From Enterococcus sp. ZJ1622 (GTDB lineage Bacteria > Bacillota > Bacilli > Lactobacillales > Enterococcaceae): DNA of 64,000 nt. Of this stretch, positions 8,449-18,618 are shown piece after piece. Position 1 is the stretch's first letter. Each line of letters begins with the position of its first letter. The translations under genes were made by a program, and so were the position numbers. Location of the stretch: positions 1-64,000 of the forward strand of contig NZ_JAAKDW010000012.1 of the NCBI RefSeq assembly GCF_011038845.1, read 5' to 3'. The notes under the pieces were generated by a model that worked only from the letters and a program-made list of their open reading frames with translations, searched no databases and was not told the DNA's origin.

Positions 8449-10170
8449 ATGGGAAATAATGTTATCATCGGAATCGTCATTGCAATCATTATAGTCGCCA
8501 TTGTCGTCTTTTTGGTTAGTTACTGGATGAAGAAAAAAAATCAAGACCGATTGGACGCTTTGGAAAAACGCAAAGAAGAGTTATTCGACTTGCCTGTGAT
8601 TGAAGAAGTTGATGATGTTAAAAAAATGCATCTGGTAGGGCAAAGCCAAAATACCTTTCGTGAATGGAGTCAAAAATGGAACGACATATCTACCTCTTCG
8701 TTCGCTGAGTTGGAGAGCCAGATCTTCGAAGTGGAAAACCTCAATGAAAGTTTCCGATTCTTAAAAGGCAAAAATGCTGTAGCAGAAGCCGAAAGTACGA
8801 TGGATCAGATGGAAAAAGAAGTCGCTGAGATCCGTGAAGGCCTGAAAGAATTGCGAGAAACAGAAGAACGCAATTCATTGGCTGTACAAAAGGCATTGGA
8901 TGTCTATGAAGAATTGAAAGGAAAAATCAAAGAGGACGAACAGGAATACGGCCCTGCTCTTTTTGAGTTGCAAAAGCAGGTCAAAACGATCGAAAACGAA
9001 TTTACGCAATTTGTCACACTGAATACCTCAGGTGATCCCGTAGAAGCACGCGAAGTGTTGGATAAAGCAGAAAAACATACGTATGAAGTGGAAGCTTTGA
9101 TGAAAAAGATCCCGCCGTTATATGAAGATCTGCATACGACTTTTCCCGAACAGCTTGAAGAGATCAATGAGACTTATGTCAAATTGACGAGAGAACAATA
9201 TGTTTTTCCAGAAGAAGACCTTGCTGGTGATATCGAAAAAGTAAGCAGACGAATCGAAAATTCGTTGGCGAACCTTGAAAAAACGGAAATCGAAACGGTT
9301 GAATTTGAAAATCGTGAAACAGCAGATCTGATCGAATCATTATATGATATCTTAGAGCGGGAAATGGACGCAAAGAGTTACGTGCAGTCGAACCAGTCGA
9401 CGATCGAAGCTTATATCAAGCATGCTGCTAAAAACAATCGTCAGCTATTGATCGAATTAGATCACACCGCACAAAGCTACGCCCTGAATCATAATGAAAT
9501 CGGTCGAGTTCGCGGCTTCCAGACAGAAGTGGAAGAAATCGAGCGTCAAAACGAACAAATGAAACCGCAGCTTCAACAGCATCAGGTACCGTATTCAGAA
9601 GTACGTGTATTTTATAAGAACATCTTCAAAGTTTTAGAAGATATCGAGACCCAGCAAGTCGAAATCGACGACTCTTTACATGAATTGAGAAAAGGCGAAA
9701 AAGAAGCGCAGGAAAAAATCGATACATTCGAATTCAAATTGCGCAGCTTGAAACGTTTTGTTGAGAAACAGCGTTTGCCTGGATTGCCTAATGATTATCT
9801 GGAATTCTTTTTTGTCGCAACGGATCGTATCGAAGAACTCAGTGTTGTGTTGAATAAGATCCGAGTGAATATGGAAGAAGTCAACCGTCTCGTTGCACTG
9901 TGCGAAGAAGATTTAGAATTATTGGACAAGAAGACGCATGATCTAGTTGACGCCGCAGCACTCACTGAACAGATGCTGCAATACGCAAATCGCTATCGTC
10001 ATACACACGAAGAGATAAAAGAAGCGATCGAGAAAAGCTACTATCTCTTCAATAAAGAATATCATTATCAAGAAGCTTTGGACGAAATCGGTACAGCGCT
10101 AGAACGCGTGGAACCAGGTGCATTCAAACGGATCGAAGATTTTTATTTCAATAATCCGGATTTGGTTTGA
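8449..10170 (+). CDS. ezrA: Septation ring formation regulator EzrA
   Basis: A membrane-anchored negative regulator of FtsZ ring assembly and coordinator of divisome and wall synthesis in Firmicutes. The 573-residue protein has one N-terminal transmembrane helix (residues ~4-26, hydrophobic IIIGIVIAIIIVAIV), then spectrin-like coiled coil to the end. This is the standard EzrA topology, with a short outside N-terminus and a large cytosolic rod. The C-terminal YYLFNKEYHYQEALDEIG is family-typical. The start is ATG 8449 behind GGAGGAA. It is monocistronic, with a terminator at 10199-10248. Confidence 0.95.
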   Translation: MGNNVIIGIVIAIIIVAIVVFLVSYWMKKKNQDRLDALEKRKEELFDLPVIEEVDDVKKMHLVGQSQNTFREWSQKWNDISTSSFAELESQIFEVENLNESFRFLKGKNAVAEAESTMDQMEKEVAEIREGLKELRETEERNSLAVQKALDVYEELKGKIKEDEQEYGPALFELQKQVKTIENEFTQFVTLNTSGDPVEAREVLDKAEKHTYEVEALMKKIPPLYEDLHTTFPEQLEEINETYVKLTREQYVFPEEDLAGDIEKVSRRIENSLANLEKTEIETVEFENRETADLIESLYDILEREMDAKSYVQSNQSTIEAYIKHAAKNNRQLLIELDHTAQSYALNHNEIGRVRGFQTEVEEIERQNEQMKPQLQQHQVPYSEVRVFYKNIFKVLEDIETQQVEIDDSLHELRKGEKEAQEKIDTFEFKLRSLKRFVEKQRLPGLPNDYLEFFFVATDRIEELSVVLNKIRVNMEEVNRLVALCEEDLELLDKKTHDLVDAAALTEQMLQYANRYRHTHEEIKEAIEKSYYLFNKEYHYQEALDEIGTALERVEPGAFKRIEDFYFNNPDLV

Positions 10171-10198
10171 TTGTAGCCATTATCTAATGGAATAATAA

Positions 10199-10248
10199 AA
10201 GAGACAGCGCACTGAAACATTTGTTTCCTTGAGCTGTTTCTTTTTTTG
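10199..10248 (+). terminator. Intrinsic terminator of ezrA
   Basis: AGAGACAGC pairs with GCTGTTTCT, with an inner GAAACA/TGTTTC stem, followed by T7. It lies ~30 nt after the ezrA stop. Confidence 0.78.
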
Positions 10249-10344
10249 CATATGTGATCAATCGTCTGAAAATCTCAACGGCTCTTGAAAGCAGATAGGA
10301 CAACCGTTATAATAGAAAAGAATTTCAAAAAAGAGGGGTTTCTT

Positions 10345-11487
10345 ATGATATATTTTGATAATAGCGCGACGACCCCAATCTTTCCGCAAAGCTTAGATGC
10401 TTATGTAAAAACAAGTCAGCGGATTATTGGGAATCCATCTAGTCTGCACGATTTAGGGAACCAGGCAAATCGTCTGCTGCAGCAAGCAAGGAAACAGATC
10501 GCAGAACTGATCGAAGCAGTACCAGAAGAGATCTACTTCACTTCTGGAGGAACAGAAGGTGACAACTGGGTCGTGAAAGGAACGATGATCGAAAAACGCG
10601 AATACGGCAATCATATGATCATCTCCGGCATCGAGCACCCTGCTGTGAGTGAAACAGCGGAACAGCTAAAAGCATTAGGGATAGAAGTGAGTGTGGCACC
10701 TGTAGACAAACGAGGATTTGTCCTAGTAGACGAACTGAAAAAACTGATAAGGAAAGAAACAGTCCTTGTCTCCATCATGGCTGTCAACAATGAAGTAGGA
10801 TCGATCCAGCCTATCAGAGAAATCAGTGACGTGTTGAATGAATTTCCTAAGATCCATTTTCATGTCGATGCAGTCCAAGCAATCGGTAAAGTCCCACGTT
10901 CTTACTGGCTGACCGAAAGAGTGGATTTTGCGACATTTTCTGCCCATAAATTCCACGGGCCTCGTGGTACAGGATTCATCTACTGGAAAAAAGGGAGACG
11001 TTTAGCACCTCTATTGACGGGAGGCGGACAAGAAAAGAATCAGCGAAGCGGAACAGAAAATGTACCTGGGATCGTAGCCATGGCAAAGGCTTTGCGTTTG
11101 GCTCTTGAAATAAAAGACCGTAAACCAGATCATACAGGTCATTTAAAAGAAGCACTGATCCATGCCTTACAGACCTATGAGAAAGTAACGATCTTTTCAG
11201 ATGGGAAAGACTATGCGCCGCACATCCTATGTTTCTCTTTAAAAGGGATACGAGGAGAAGTCCTCGTCCATGCGTTAGAGGAAAAACAGATTTTCATCTC
11301 GACTACAAGTGCTTGCTCTTCTCGCAAACACATGGCAAGCAGTACATTGCATGCGATGCATGTACCGAATGAACTGGCGACATCAGCTGTGCGGATCAGC
11401 TTGGACGAAAGCAATTCGCTAGCCGAGGTGGAACAGTTCATGATTATTTTCAAGCAGCTTTATAAGAAATTTTCTGTTATCAATTAA
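10345..11487 (+). CDS. Cysteine desulfurase (NifS/IscS-like), partner of ThiI
   Basis: A PLP enzyme that takes sulfur from L-cysteine and passes it as persulfide. The 380-residue protein begins IYFDNSATT. PLP Lys lies in FSAHKFHGPRGTG (~residue 203) and the persulfide Cys in TTSACSSRK (~residue 325). The real start is ATG 10345 behind AAAGAGGGG; an earlier in-frame ATG (10285) gives a non-homologous extension. It stands 15 nt before thiI, the arrangement of the dedicated NifZ-ThiI pair for 4-thiouridine. Its role in tRNA thiolation is inferred from this context. Confidence 0.92.
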   Translation: MIYFDNSATTPIFPQSLDAYVKTSQRIIGNPSSLHDLGNQANRLLQQARKQIAELIEAVPEEIYFTSGGTEGDNWVVKGTMIEKREYGNHMIISGIEHPAVSETAEQLKALGIEVSVAPVDKRGFVLVDELKKLIRKETVLVSIMAVNNEVGSIQPIREISDVLNEFPKIHFHVDAVQAIGKVPRSYWLTERVDFATFSAHKFHGPRGTGFIYWKKGRRLAPLLTGGGQEKNQRSGTENVPGIVAMAKALRLALEIKDRKPDHTGHLKEALIHALQTYEKVTIFSDGKDYAPHILCFSLKGIRGEVLVHALEEKQIFISTTSACSSRKHMASSTLHAMHVPNELATSAVRISLDESNSLAEVEQFMIIFKQLYKKFSVIN

Positions 11488-11502
11488 AAGAGGAGTGTTT
11501 TT

Positions 11503-12714
11503 GTGAATTACAGTGAAATCATGGTTCGTTATGGGGAACTTTCTACAAAAGGGAAAAACCGGAAAAGTTTCATCATGCAACTTGCTCAAAATGTCAGACA
11601 GGCATTGAAAGACTTTCCGGAAATCAAGATCCATGCTGACCGCGATCGGATGCATCTGTTGTTGAATGGCGCAGATGGACATCTTGTGATCCCTTTGTTA
11701 GAAAAGATTTTCGGTATCCAGAATTTTTCACCAAGTATACGTGTGGAAAAAAATGTGGAAGTACTGAAAGAGACTGTACAAGAGATCATGAGAGAGATCT
11801 ATACCGGCGAACAAACATTCAAGATCATCGCTAAGCGCAGCGATCATGATTTTGAATTGACTAGTAATGAGTTGAATCAGACGTTAGGAAATGCTGTCTT
11901 TGACATTTTTCCTGAGATACAAGTACAAATGCGGAGACCTGATATTCCTTTGCGTGTAGAAATCCGCAGAGACGGTGCTTATTTGTCCTATGAGACGATA
12001 AAAGGAGCTGGCGGTCTTCCTGTAGGTACGAGTGGGAAAGGCATGCTGATGCTTTCTGGCGGGATCGATTCACCAGTTGCAGGATATTTTGCAATGAAAC
12101 GCGGTGTAGAAATCGAAGCCGTTCATTTTGCTAGCCCACCTTACACGAGTGAACAAGCATTGCAAAAAGCAAAAGACCTCACGGCAAAGTTGACCCCGTA
12201 TGTAGGAAAAATCGAATTTATCGAAGTACCATTCACTGAAATCCAAGAGGAAATCAAAAAAAGTGTCCCTCAAGGTTACTGGATGACGATCACACGAAGG
12301 ATGATGCTTCGTCTGACCGACAAGATCCGCCGTATCCGACATGGACTGATCATTTTAAATGGTGAATCCCTTGGCCAAGTTGCTTCTCAAACATTGCAAA
12401 GCATGGTTGCGATCAATGAAGTGACGAATACACCGATCATTCGTCCGGTAGCAACGATGGATAAGCTAGAAATCATCGAAGTAGCAGAACAGATCGACAC
12501 ATTCGATTTATCGATCCAACCATTTGAGGACTGCTGTACGATTTTTGCACCGCCACAGCCAAAAACCCGACCACAACTTGACAAAGTCCATCAATATGAA
12601 GAACGGTTGCCAATCGATGAAATGATCGAGCGTGCATTGGAAGGATTGAAAATGGAAACTATCCATGCAGAGACATCCGTAGAAGAAATCGCAGAGTTTT
12701 CTGAATTGTTGTAA
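11503..12714 (+). CDS. thiI: tRNA 4-thiouridine sulfurtransferase
   Basis: Adenylates uridine-8 of tRNA and inserts sulfur to give 4-thiouridine; it may also serve thiazole synthesis. The 403 residues comprise an N-terminal ferredoxin-like region, a THUMP domain (to ~165) and the PP-loop ATPase with [12 protein letters not shown] near residue 185. There is no C-terminal rhodanese domain, as in Bacillus-type ThiI. Cys residues in FEDCCTIF (~residue 343) are conserved-looking. The start is GTG/ATG-like at 11503 behind AGAGGAG. It is co-transcribed with the upstream desulfurase. Confidence 0.95.
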   Translation: MNYSEIMVRYGELSTKGKNRKSFIMQLAQNVRQALKDFPEIKIHADRDRMHLLLNGADGHLVIPLLEKIFGIQNFSPSIRVEKNVEVLKETVQEIMREIYTGEQTFKIIAKRSDHDFELTSNELNQTLGNAVFDIFPEIQVQMRRPDIPLRVEIRRDGAYLSYETIKGAGGLPVGTSGKGMLMLSGGIDSPVAGYFAMKRGVEIEAVHFASPPYTSEQALQKAKDLTAKLTPYVGKIEFIEVPFTEIQEEIKKSVPQGYWMTITRRMMLRLTDKIRRIRHGLIILNGESLGQVASQTLQSMVAINEVTNTPIIRPVATMDKLEIIEVAEQIDTFDLSIQPFEDCCTIFAPPQPKTRPQLDKVHQYEERLPIDEMIERALEGLKMETIHAETSVEEIAEFSELL

Positions 12715-12886
12715 AAGAAGTCGTGAAAAAGCTGTTCTGCATCAAGCAGTAAGAACGATCAGCTAAAAATAGATTTTCATATTTTTCAGCTGATTGGGCT
12801 TAGTGCCATTCATCTTTGAGTGGTAAGAAAAATTTTGTGAAAATGGCTTCCTCCATTTTTGAATCCATAGGTTATGGCAGAAGACG

Positions 12887-12935
12887 AAGAGTTTGAGACA
12901 AAAGCTGGTTTTGTTTTTGTTTCAAACTCTTTTTT
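12887..12935 (+). terminator. Intrinsic terminator downstream of thiI
   Basis: AAGAGTTTGAGACAAAA pairs with TTTTGTTTCAAACTCTT (one wobble) and is followed by T5. It lies ~170 nt past thiI. The interval 12715-12886 contains A/T-rich sequence with an AGCTGA/TCAGCT palindrome and no credible gene. Confidence 0.8.
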
Positions 12936-12945
12936 GGATTGTAGG

Positions 12946-12975
12946 TTGTCACTTCGTTGTCACTCATGGTACACT
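12946..12975 (+). promoter_or_regulatory. Candidate rex promoter
   Basis: TTGTCA (12946-12951), an 18-nt spacer and TACACT (12970-12975), 35 nt ahead of the rex start codon. The -10 is weak. Confidence 0.45.
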
Positions 12976-12979
12976 GAAT

Positions 12980-12997
12980 ATGTGAAAAAATTAACAA
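12980..12997 (+). promoter_or_regulatory. Candidate Rex operator (autoregulation)
   Basis: The 18-mer with TGTGAA, four A and TTAACA halves matches the Rex consensus TTGTGAANNNNTTCACAA at most positions (the first T and one C differ). It lies between the -10 and the rex start codon, where binding would block transcription. The match is by eye. Confidence 0.45.
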
Positions 12998-13009
12998 GGA
13001 GTATCGACT

Positions 13010-13657
13010 ATGCGAGATAAATCAGAAATATTGCCAAAAGCGACAGCCAAACGATTACCTGTGTACCTGCGTTACTTGAAAATGCTGGATGACTCAGGAG
13101 TCATACGTATCAAATCAAACGAATTCAGCGAACTTACACAAATCCCATCTGCCACGATCCGCAGAGATTTCTCTCATCTGGGTGAGCTGGGACGCAGTGG
13201 CTATGGTTATGACGTGCCGTTTCTTATCGAAGTATTCAATAATATTTTAAATACAAAAGAAGAAAAACGAATCGCACTAGTGGGCTACGGTAATCTTGGA
13301 AAAGCCCTGAAGCACAATAATTTCCGCCGAAATGAAAACTTGAACATCGTCTGTGTCTTCGATAATGATCCTAAACTAGTCAATCAAGTGATCGACGGAC
13401 AGATGATTTACCCTATTGAGCGTTTTGCAGAAGTCGCAGAAGAAGAACATATCACCGTCGCGATATCGACTGTGCCAAGTAAGTATTCACAAGAGGCGAT
13501 CAATGAGATCGTAAAAGCCGGGATAACGGCGATCTTGAATTTTGCGCCAGATCGCGTGAACGTCCCTCCGCATGTGAAAGTCCAGTATATTGATTTGACG
13601 ACCGAATTACAAACGCTTATTTATTTTGATGAGAATTATTCAGAAGTCTTTTTTTAA
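13010..13657 (+). CDS. rex: Redox-sensing transcriptional repressor Rex
   Basis: A dimeric repressor that senses the NADH/NAD+ ratio and controls fermentation and respiration genes. The 215 residues have an N-terminal winged helix (AKRLPVYLRYLKML, then ATIRRDFSHLGELGRSGYGYDV, residues ~18-70). A Rossmann NAD-binding domain with VGYGNLGKAL (~92-101) follows, then the C-terminal swapped helix ending ETELQTLIYF-like. The start follows CAAGGAG with 8-nt spacing. A Rex-like operator lies just upstream. Confidence 0.95.
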   Translation: MRDKSEILPKATAKRLPVYLRYLKMLDDSGVIRIKSNEFSELTQIPSATIRRDFSHLGELGRSGYGYDVPFLIEVFNNILNTKEEKRIALVGYGNLGKALKHNNFRRNENLNIVCVFDNDPKLVNQVIDGQMIYPIERFAEVAEEEHITVAISTVPSKYSQEAINEIVKAGITAILNFAPDRVNVPPHVKVQYIDLTTELQTLIYFDENYSEVFF

Positions 13658-13807
13658 TAGAATTGAAAGCGTTTGAGATATTCATGTTTTTACTTGAGTC
13701 TGTGCCGCTCGTGAACATATGAAGAGCATGAAGGATTCTTCAGGCAACAAACCTACTTGGTGTATGAACGGAAGTGGGTGAGAGAATTGTTTTTTCTTTA
13801 CCTTTTA

Positions 13808-13836
13808 TTGACTAAAAAAAAATTCCATTGTAGAAT
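13808..13836 (+). promoter_or_regulatory. Sigma-A promoter of the valS T-box leader
   Basis: TTGACT (13808-13813), exactly 17 nt, then TAGAAT (13831-13836). Transcription would start near 13843, right before the T-box stem I. Confidence 0.8.
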
Positions 13837-13842
13837 GAAGCA

Positions 13843-14081
13843 TGACGCTGATCAAGAGGAGTAGCTGGGAGATCCATTTCAAGAGAGAGAACTGTATGCT
13901 GAGAGGTTCTCAATGGTATCCGGTGAAGGTAGCTTGGGAGTTTTTGTCTTGAATCAAGTAGAGACAAACGAGTCGTGATCGTTATCTCACTCGAGAGGCA
14001 ATAGTCGTGCTATTGCAAATTAGGTGGTACCGCGTAATCATACGTCCTAAAATACGAAAGTATTTTAGGACGTTTTTTAGT
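13843..14081 (+). promoter_or_regulatory. T-box riboswitch controlling valS
   Basis: The leader binds uncharged tRNA-Val and then prevents termination. The conserved T-box element TTAGGTGGTACCGCG lies at 14019-14034. It is followed by a strong terminator: ACGTCCTAAAATAC, GAAA loop, GTATTTTAGGACGT, T6 (14042-14080). The antiterminator forms between the T-box and the terminator's 5' arm. Stem I spans roughly 13850-13960 and includes an AGTA loop. A GTA triplet at 13929-13931 is the candidate valine specifier, not proven by folding. The interval 13658-13807 before it shows no gene. Confidence 0.9.
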
Positions 14082-14099
14082 TTAAAGGAGGAAATCAGT

Positions 14100-16745
14100 A
14101 TGACGGAAGAAAAAAATCTATCAACGAAATACAATCCGCAAGAAGTCGAAGCTGGCCGTTATCAGAACTGGTTAGACCAAGATCTGTTCAAACCAAGCGG
14201 CGATAAAAAAGCAAAACCCTATTCAATCGTGATCCCGCCGCCAAATGTGACAGGTAAGCTGCATTTAGGCCATGCGTGGGATACGACTTTGCAAGATATG
14301 CTGATTCGCCAAAAGAGAATGCAGGGCTATGATACGTTATGGCTTCCTGGGATGGACCATGCCGGAATCGCTACGCAGGCAAAAGTAGAAGCGAAACTTC
14401 GTGAGCAAGGGATCTCTCGTTACGATCTAGGTCGTGAAAAATTCATCGATCAGGTTTGGGAATGGAAAGAGGAGTATGCGAGCCATATTCGCGAACAATG
14501 GGCGAAAATGGGCTTGTCACTGGATTACAGTCGCGAACGTTTCACATTGGATGATGGATTGTCTGAAGCAGTACGTAAAGTATTTGTTACATTGTACGAA
14601 AAAGGGCTGATCTATCGTGGCGAATATATCATCAATTGGGACCCGCAAGCAAGAACAGCGCTCTCAGATATCGAAGTGATCCACAAAGACATCGAAGGCG
14701 CATTTTATCACATGAGCTATGAATTAGCAGACGGTTCTGGCGTAGTGGAAATTGCTACGACTCGTCCAGAAACCATGCTAGGAGATACAGCAATCGCCGT
14801 TCATCCTGATGATGAGCGTTATCAGGCACTGATTGGGAAAAAAGTGATCCTTCCTCTAGTCAACAAAGAAATCCCAATCGTTGCGGACGAATACGTAGAT
14901 ATGGACTTCGGAACAGGGGTCGTAAAAATCACGCCTGCCCATGATCCGAATGACTTTGAGGTGGGTAATCGCCATGATCTGCCACGTGTCAATGTCATGA
15001 ATGAAGCTGGCACGATGAATGACCTAGCAGGGAAATACGCGGGCATGGACCGTTTCGAAGCACGAAAAGCAATTGTTGAGGACCTGAAGGCAATCGGTCG
15101 GTTGATCAAAATCGAAACGATGATCCATAGCGTCGGACATTCTGAACGTACAGGCGTAGTTGTTGAACCAAGATTGTCTACACAATGGTTTGTTAAAATG
15201 GCTCCATTAGCGAAAAAATCGATCGAAAATCAAGAAACAGACGGAGCAGTCGAATTCTTCCCGCCAAGATTCAATCAAACGTTCTTGCGCTGGATGGACA
15301 ATGTCCATGACTGGGTGATTTCCCGTCAGCTATGGTGGGGACATCAGATTCCTGCCTGGTATCATAAAGAAACCGGCGAGATGTATGTGGGAATGGAAGC
15401 ACCTGAAGACAGTGAAAACTGGGTACAAGACCCGGATGTTCTAGATACTTGGTTCAGCTCGGCTTTATGGCCGTTTTCAACAATGGGCTGGCCGGATACA
15501 GAAAATGAAGATTACAAACGTTATTTCCCAACAAGCACATTAGTGACAGGGTATGATATTATTTTCTTCTGGGTCAGTCGGATGATTTTCCAAAGTCTGG
15601 AATTCACAGGCGAACGCCCATTTGAAAATGTATTGATCCATGGATTGATTCGCGACGAACAAGGCCGCAAGATGAGTAAATCTTTAGGCAATGGGATCGA
15701 TCCAATGGAAGTCATTGAAAAATACGGGGCTGATGCTTTGCGTTGGTTCTTGTCAAATGGTTCTGCTCCTGGTCAGGACGTACGTTTCAGCTATGAAAAA
15801 ATGGATGCAGCCTGGAACTTTATCAATAAAATCTGGAATGCGTCACGTTTTGTCATTATGAACGTTGAAGGTATGAAGGTTGAAGATATCGATTTGTCTG
15901 GTGAAAAAAATGTGGCAGACCGCTGGATCCTGACTCGTTTGAACGAAACGATCGAAAAAGTCACCGACCTCTTCGACCATTTTGAATTCGGAGAAGCAGG
16001 ACGTCAGCTTTATAACTTTATCTGGGATGATTTCTGTGACTGGTATATCGAGATGAGTAAAGAAGTATTGTATGGTCAAGATGCTGTCTCGAAACAAACG
16101 ACGCGTAGTATCTTAGTGCACACACTGGATCAGATCTTGCGCCTGTTGCATCCAATCATGCCATTCGTGACTGAAGAAATCTGGCAGCACATCCCTCATC
16201 AAGGCGACTCTTTAGTTGTAGCAAAATATCCAGTTGTCCGCCCGGAATTTGATGATGAAACAGCTTCTAAAGGAATGGAAGTCTTGAAAGAATTGATTCG
16301 GGCAGTCCGGAATATTCGTTCAGAAGTCAATACACCGTTATCCAAACCGATTACTTTGCTGATCAAGACCAACGATCCTAAAATTGACCAGTTCTTAATC
16401 GAAAATACAAGTTATATCGAACGTTTCTGTAATCCTGAAGAATTGACGATCGCAAGTGACATCGCCGCTCCTGATCTGGCAATGTCAGCTGTTCTGACAG
16501 GTGCTGAGATCTTCTTGCCATTAGCTGGCCTCATCAATATCGAAGAAGAAATCAAACGTTTGGAAAAAGAATTGGATAAATGGACAAGCGAAGTCAAACG
16601 TGTCCAAGGAAAACTTGGAAACGAACGCTTTGTTTCAAATGCACCTGCTGAGGTAGTCGAAGCAGAACGTGCGAAAGAAAAAGATTACTTGGAAAAACAA
16701 GCAGCAGTGAAAGAACGCATTGAAAGTTTGCGTACCATACAGTAA
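14100..16745 (+). CDS. valS: Valine--tRNA ligase
   Basis: Charges tRNA-Val with valine, with an editing domain against threonine. The 881-residue class I enzyme has the HIGH motif as [10 protein letters not shown] (~residue 50) and the KMSKS motif in [13 protein letters not shown] (~residue 523). The CP1 editing domain with [13 protein letters not shown] lies around residue 220. The C-terminal coiled-coil arm (from ~815, rich in E and K) is ValS-specific. ATG 14100 follows AAAGGAGG; upstream in-frame codons belong to the T-box leader. It is regulated by that T-box. Confidence 0.97.
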   Translation: MTEEKNLSTKYNPQEVEAGRYQNWLDQDLFKPSGDKKAKPYSIVIPPPNVTGKLHLGHAWDTTLQDMLIRQKRMQGYDTLWLPGMDHAGIATQAKVEAKLREQGISRYDLGREKFIDQVWEWKEEYASHIREQWAKMGLSLDYSRERFTLDDGLSEAVRKVFVTLYEKGLIYRGEYIINWDPQARTALSDIEVIHKDIEGAFYHMSYELADGSGVVEIATTRPETMLGDTAIAVHPDDERYQALIGKKVILPLVNKEIPIVADEYVDMDFGTGVVKITPAHDPNDFEVGNRHDLPRVNVMNEAGTMNDLAGKYAGMDRFEARKAIVEDLKAIGRLIKIETMIHSVGHSERTGVVVEPRLSTQWFVKMAPLAKKSIENQETDGAVEFFPPRFNQTFLRWMDNVHDWVISRQLWWGHQIPAWYHKETGEMYVGMEAPEDSENWVQDPDVLDTWFSSALWPFSTMGWPDTENEDYKRYFPTSTLVTGYDIIFFWVSRMIFQSLEFTGERPFENVLIHGLIRDEQGRKMSKSLGNGIDPMEVIEKYGADALRWFLSNGSAPGQDVRFSYEKMDAAWNFINKIWNASRFVIMNVEGMKVEDIDLSGEKNVADRWILTRLNETIEKVTDLFDHFEFGEAGRQLYNFIWDDFCDWYIEMSKEVLYGQDAVSKQTTRSILVHTLDQILRLLHPIMPFVTEEIWQHIPHQGDSLVVAKYPVVRPEFDDETASKGMEVLKELIRAVRNIRSEVNTPLSKPITLLIKTNDPKIDQFLIENTSYIERFCNPEELTIASDIAAPDLAMSAVLTGAEIFLPLAGLINIEEEIKRLEKELDKWTSEVKRVQGKLGNERFVSNAPAEVVEAERAKEKDYLEKQAAVKERIESLRTIQ

Positions 16746-16758
16746 TAACCACGCATTA

Positions 16759-16808
16759 AGAAACCCAGATCAAAAGGAGTGATCCTGCTGATCCGGGTTT
16801 CTTTTTTT
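16759..16808 (+). terminator. Intrinsic terminator of valS
   Basis: GAAACCCAGATCA pairs with TGATCCGGGTTTC (one mismatch), followed by T7. It partly overlaps the 3' end of the convergent minus-strand regulator gene. Confidence 0.82.
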
Positions 16809-18255
16809 GGAGGGCGGCGTTTCGTCCAGTTTCTCAAAAAAATCAGAGAAGATCGATTTTTTGAAAAACTCATCGAAGAAGCATTTTTCTACTTCAGATG
16901 GAAACCCATCTATAATGATCCAATTTTTTGATTGAGCAATTGGAAGATCAGTAAGAAAAAAATCAAAATTTGCGCTTAATTCGAGTAAACGGTTATCCGA
17001 TGCGACTTGGACAGGGTGAAAAAGAAACGTGTCATCAGATGATTGGGTTAAATGCTGTGCGACTAATTGGGTATGTTTTGTCCCATAAGTATAAAAAACG
17101 CCGATCCGCTTCATCTCCTGATTACGCCTGATCAACTCAACAATCTTGGGATCATGGAGGAGAAAAAGATAAAACAATTCAAAAAACAAGGGCATGTCCT
17201 TCAATTTTTTTTTTGAAATTCAAGATGATTCCCATCAACTGCTGTGAAAGAACCGCAGGAAAACAACTGTACTGTCTAAAAAATTCAGTTACAAAGCGCT
17301 GTTTGCTATTATTCAAAATATAATATTTTCCATGGAATTGTTCGAACACTGGATCAATGAACAAAGGAAATTCAGTCACTGTGTCTTCACCTAAAAGATG
17401 ATAGATACTCGTACGAAAATGAGCGAAGGCTTCCTTTTGCTTCTTTTTTTCATCTGATTGTACATTCTGGGACAACGTCAGATATAATTCTGAAAGCTTA
17501 GAATGAAGAAACCTTGAATAAGAAACTTTGAACACTTTTTCAAACAAGAGATAGTCAACAAAAAAGAGCGCAGAGTCGAATGATGAAAAAGAAGAGACAG
17601 TCAACATTCCTGGAAAATGGCCACTCAGCTTGATGGTAACCCAAATATGGATCTTCAGGTGTTCTTTGTAATGTTCACAGAAACTTACATTAAGATGCGA
17701 GAAGCTTGAAACAAATTGATTAATGACAGTTAGCTCCTTGCGAGTCGTAAAACATTCAAGAAAATGATACTTCTCAATATGAAATAAAAGAAAAAAACAA
17801 GACAGCTTTTTGAATTCTCCGAGAAAATGAAACGGAGAAGTGCTGAGATAGATCTGATGACTCTCCAAACAACAGATCAACCTGTTCTTGATCCGTCTAA
17901 ACTGAGAGCTGCTTAAACCAAAGACTTGAAGAATCTCATTTGTTGTAGCAAACGGATGGAGAAAAATATACTCGAGCACATTCAATTGTATCGATTCTTG
18001 ATAAAGGTAATGATAAATGGTGCTGTAGCTCATCGATTTATTTTTTAAAAGTACATAACTGTTCTTTTTTTTCTCGATTGAAAAAAAATCGGTTCGACGT
18101 TCTAATTCTTCCAGGTAACTGATCAGGGTCCGTTTTGATGAGTTGGTCACTTTTTCCAATTGTTCTAACGAAGCGCAAGTGTGCTGTAAAAGATACTCCA
18201 TGATCGCTAGCTGTTTCTGATGCTTTGCTGACAGTAATTTCCTCAAATCATCCAT
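16770..18255 (-). pseudogene. Mga/HTH-type transcriptional regulator, frameshifted in a 10-A tract
   Basis: The minus-strand reading frame starts at ATG 18255 and runs to a stop at 17179-17181. It gives 358 residues with an N-terminal winged helix (LEQLEKVTNSSKRTLISYLEELE, ~residues 31-53 as helix-turn-helix) and a second HTH (TNEILQVFGLSSSQFRRIK, ~104-122). This is the double-HTH layout of Mga/AtxA-like regulators. The missing C-terminal part (MKRIGVFYTYG onward) continues in another frame from 17204. Removing one A from the A10 tract (17205-17214) joins both into ~490 aa. It is divergent from the chitinase gene. It may be phase-variable rather than dead. Confidence 0.72.
17205..17214 (-). 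repeat. A10 homopolymer (slippage site) inside the Mga-like regulator gene
   Basis: Ten consecutive T on the plus strand (A10 in the coding strand) coincide exactly with the frame change. With nine A the reading frame runs NFKKKLKDMPLFF into the downstream half; with ten it stops 13 codons later. Confidence 0.85.
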
Positions 18256-18618
18256 CCCCTTTCTTCATTTGTATAGACAAGAATGTTCCTTGCATGAAAA
18301 TTATAACAACGGCCACGGTATGAGCGAGTCCTTTTTTTTTCTTTATGAATAATTTTTGTTTTCAGGACACATCAGTATACATACTTTTTGTTATTGAATA
18401 TTTAGAAGATAAGATACCTTGATGTTTTTTAATTAAAAAAAACAAAAAAGAGATACCAAGCTGAAACTTTGCTAAAAAAAAGATACTAAAGATTTCAAAT
18501 AGAAGAGGAATCCGTTAATTTGAAACTGTAAGGCGTAAAACAAGAGGAGGAATCAGGTTATTTAAAAGGATATTGATTTGTCAGCTGCAACAAAAAAGAA
18601 AGTAAAAGGAGATTAGTA
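18256..18618. promoter_or_regulatory. 363-nt divergent regulatory interval between the Mga-like gene and the chitinase gene
   Basis: A/T-rich, with no credible gene. Three related direct repeats, AGATACCTT (18412), AGATACCAAG (18451) and AGATACTAAA (18481), lie within 80 bp upstream of the chitinase gene and could be regulator sites. An AGAGGAGG without a following start codon lies at ~18543. The chitinase gene's own site is AAAGGAG at ~18606. Confidence 0.4.

Noticed and set aside
14007-14099. 31-codon upstream extension of the valS frame
   Set aside because: It runs through the T-box and terminator; the AAAGGAGG site and family start support ATG 14100.
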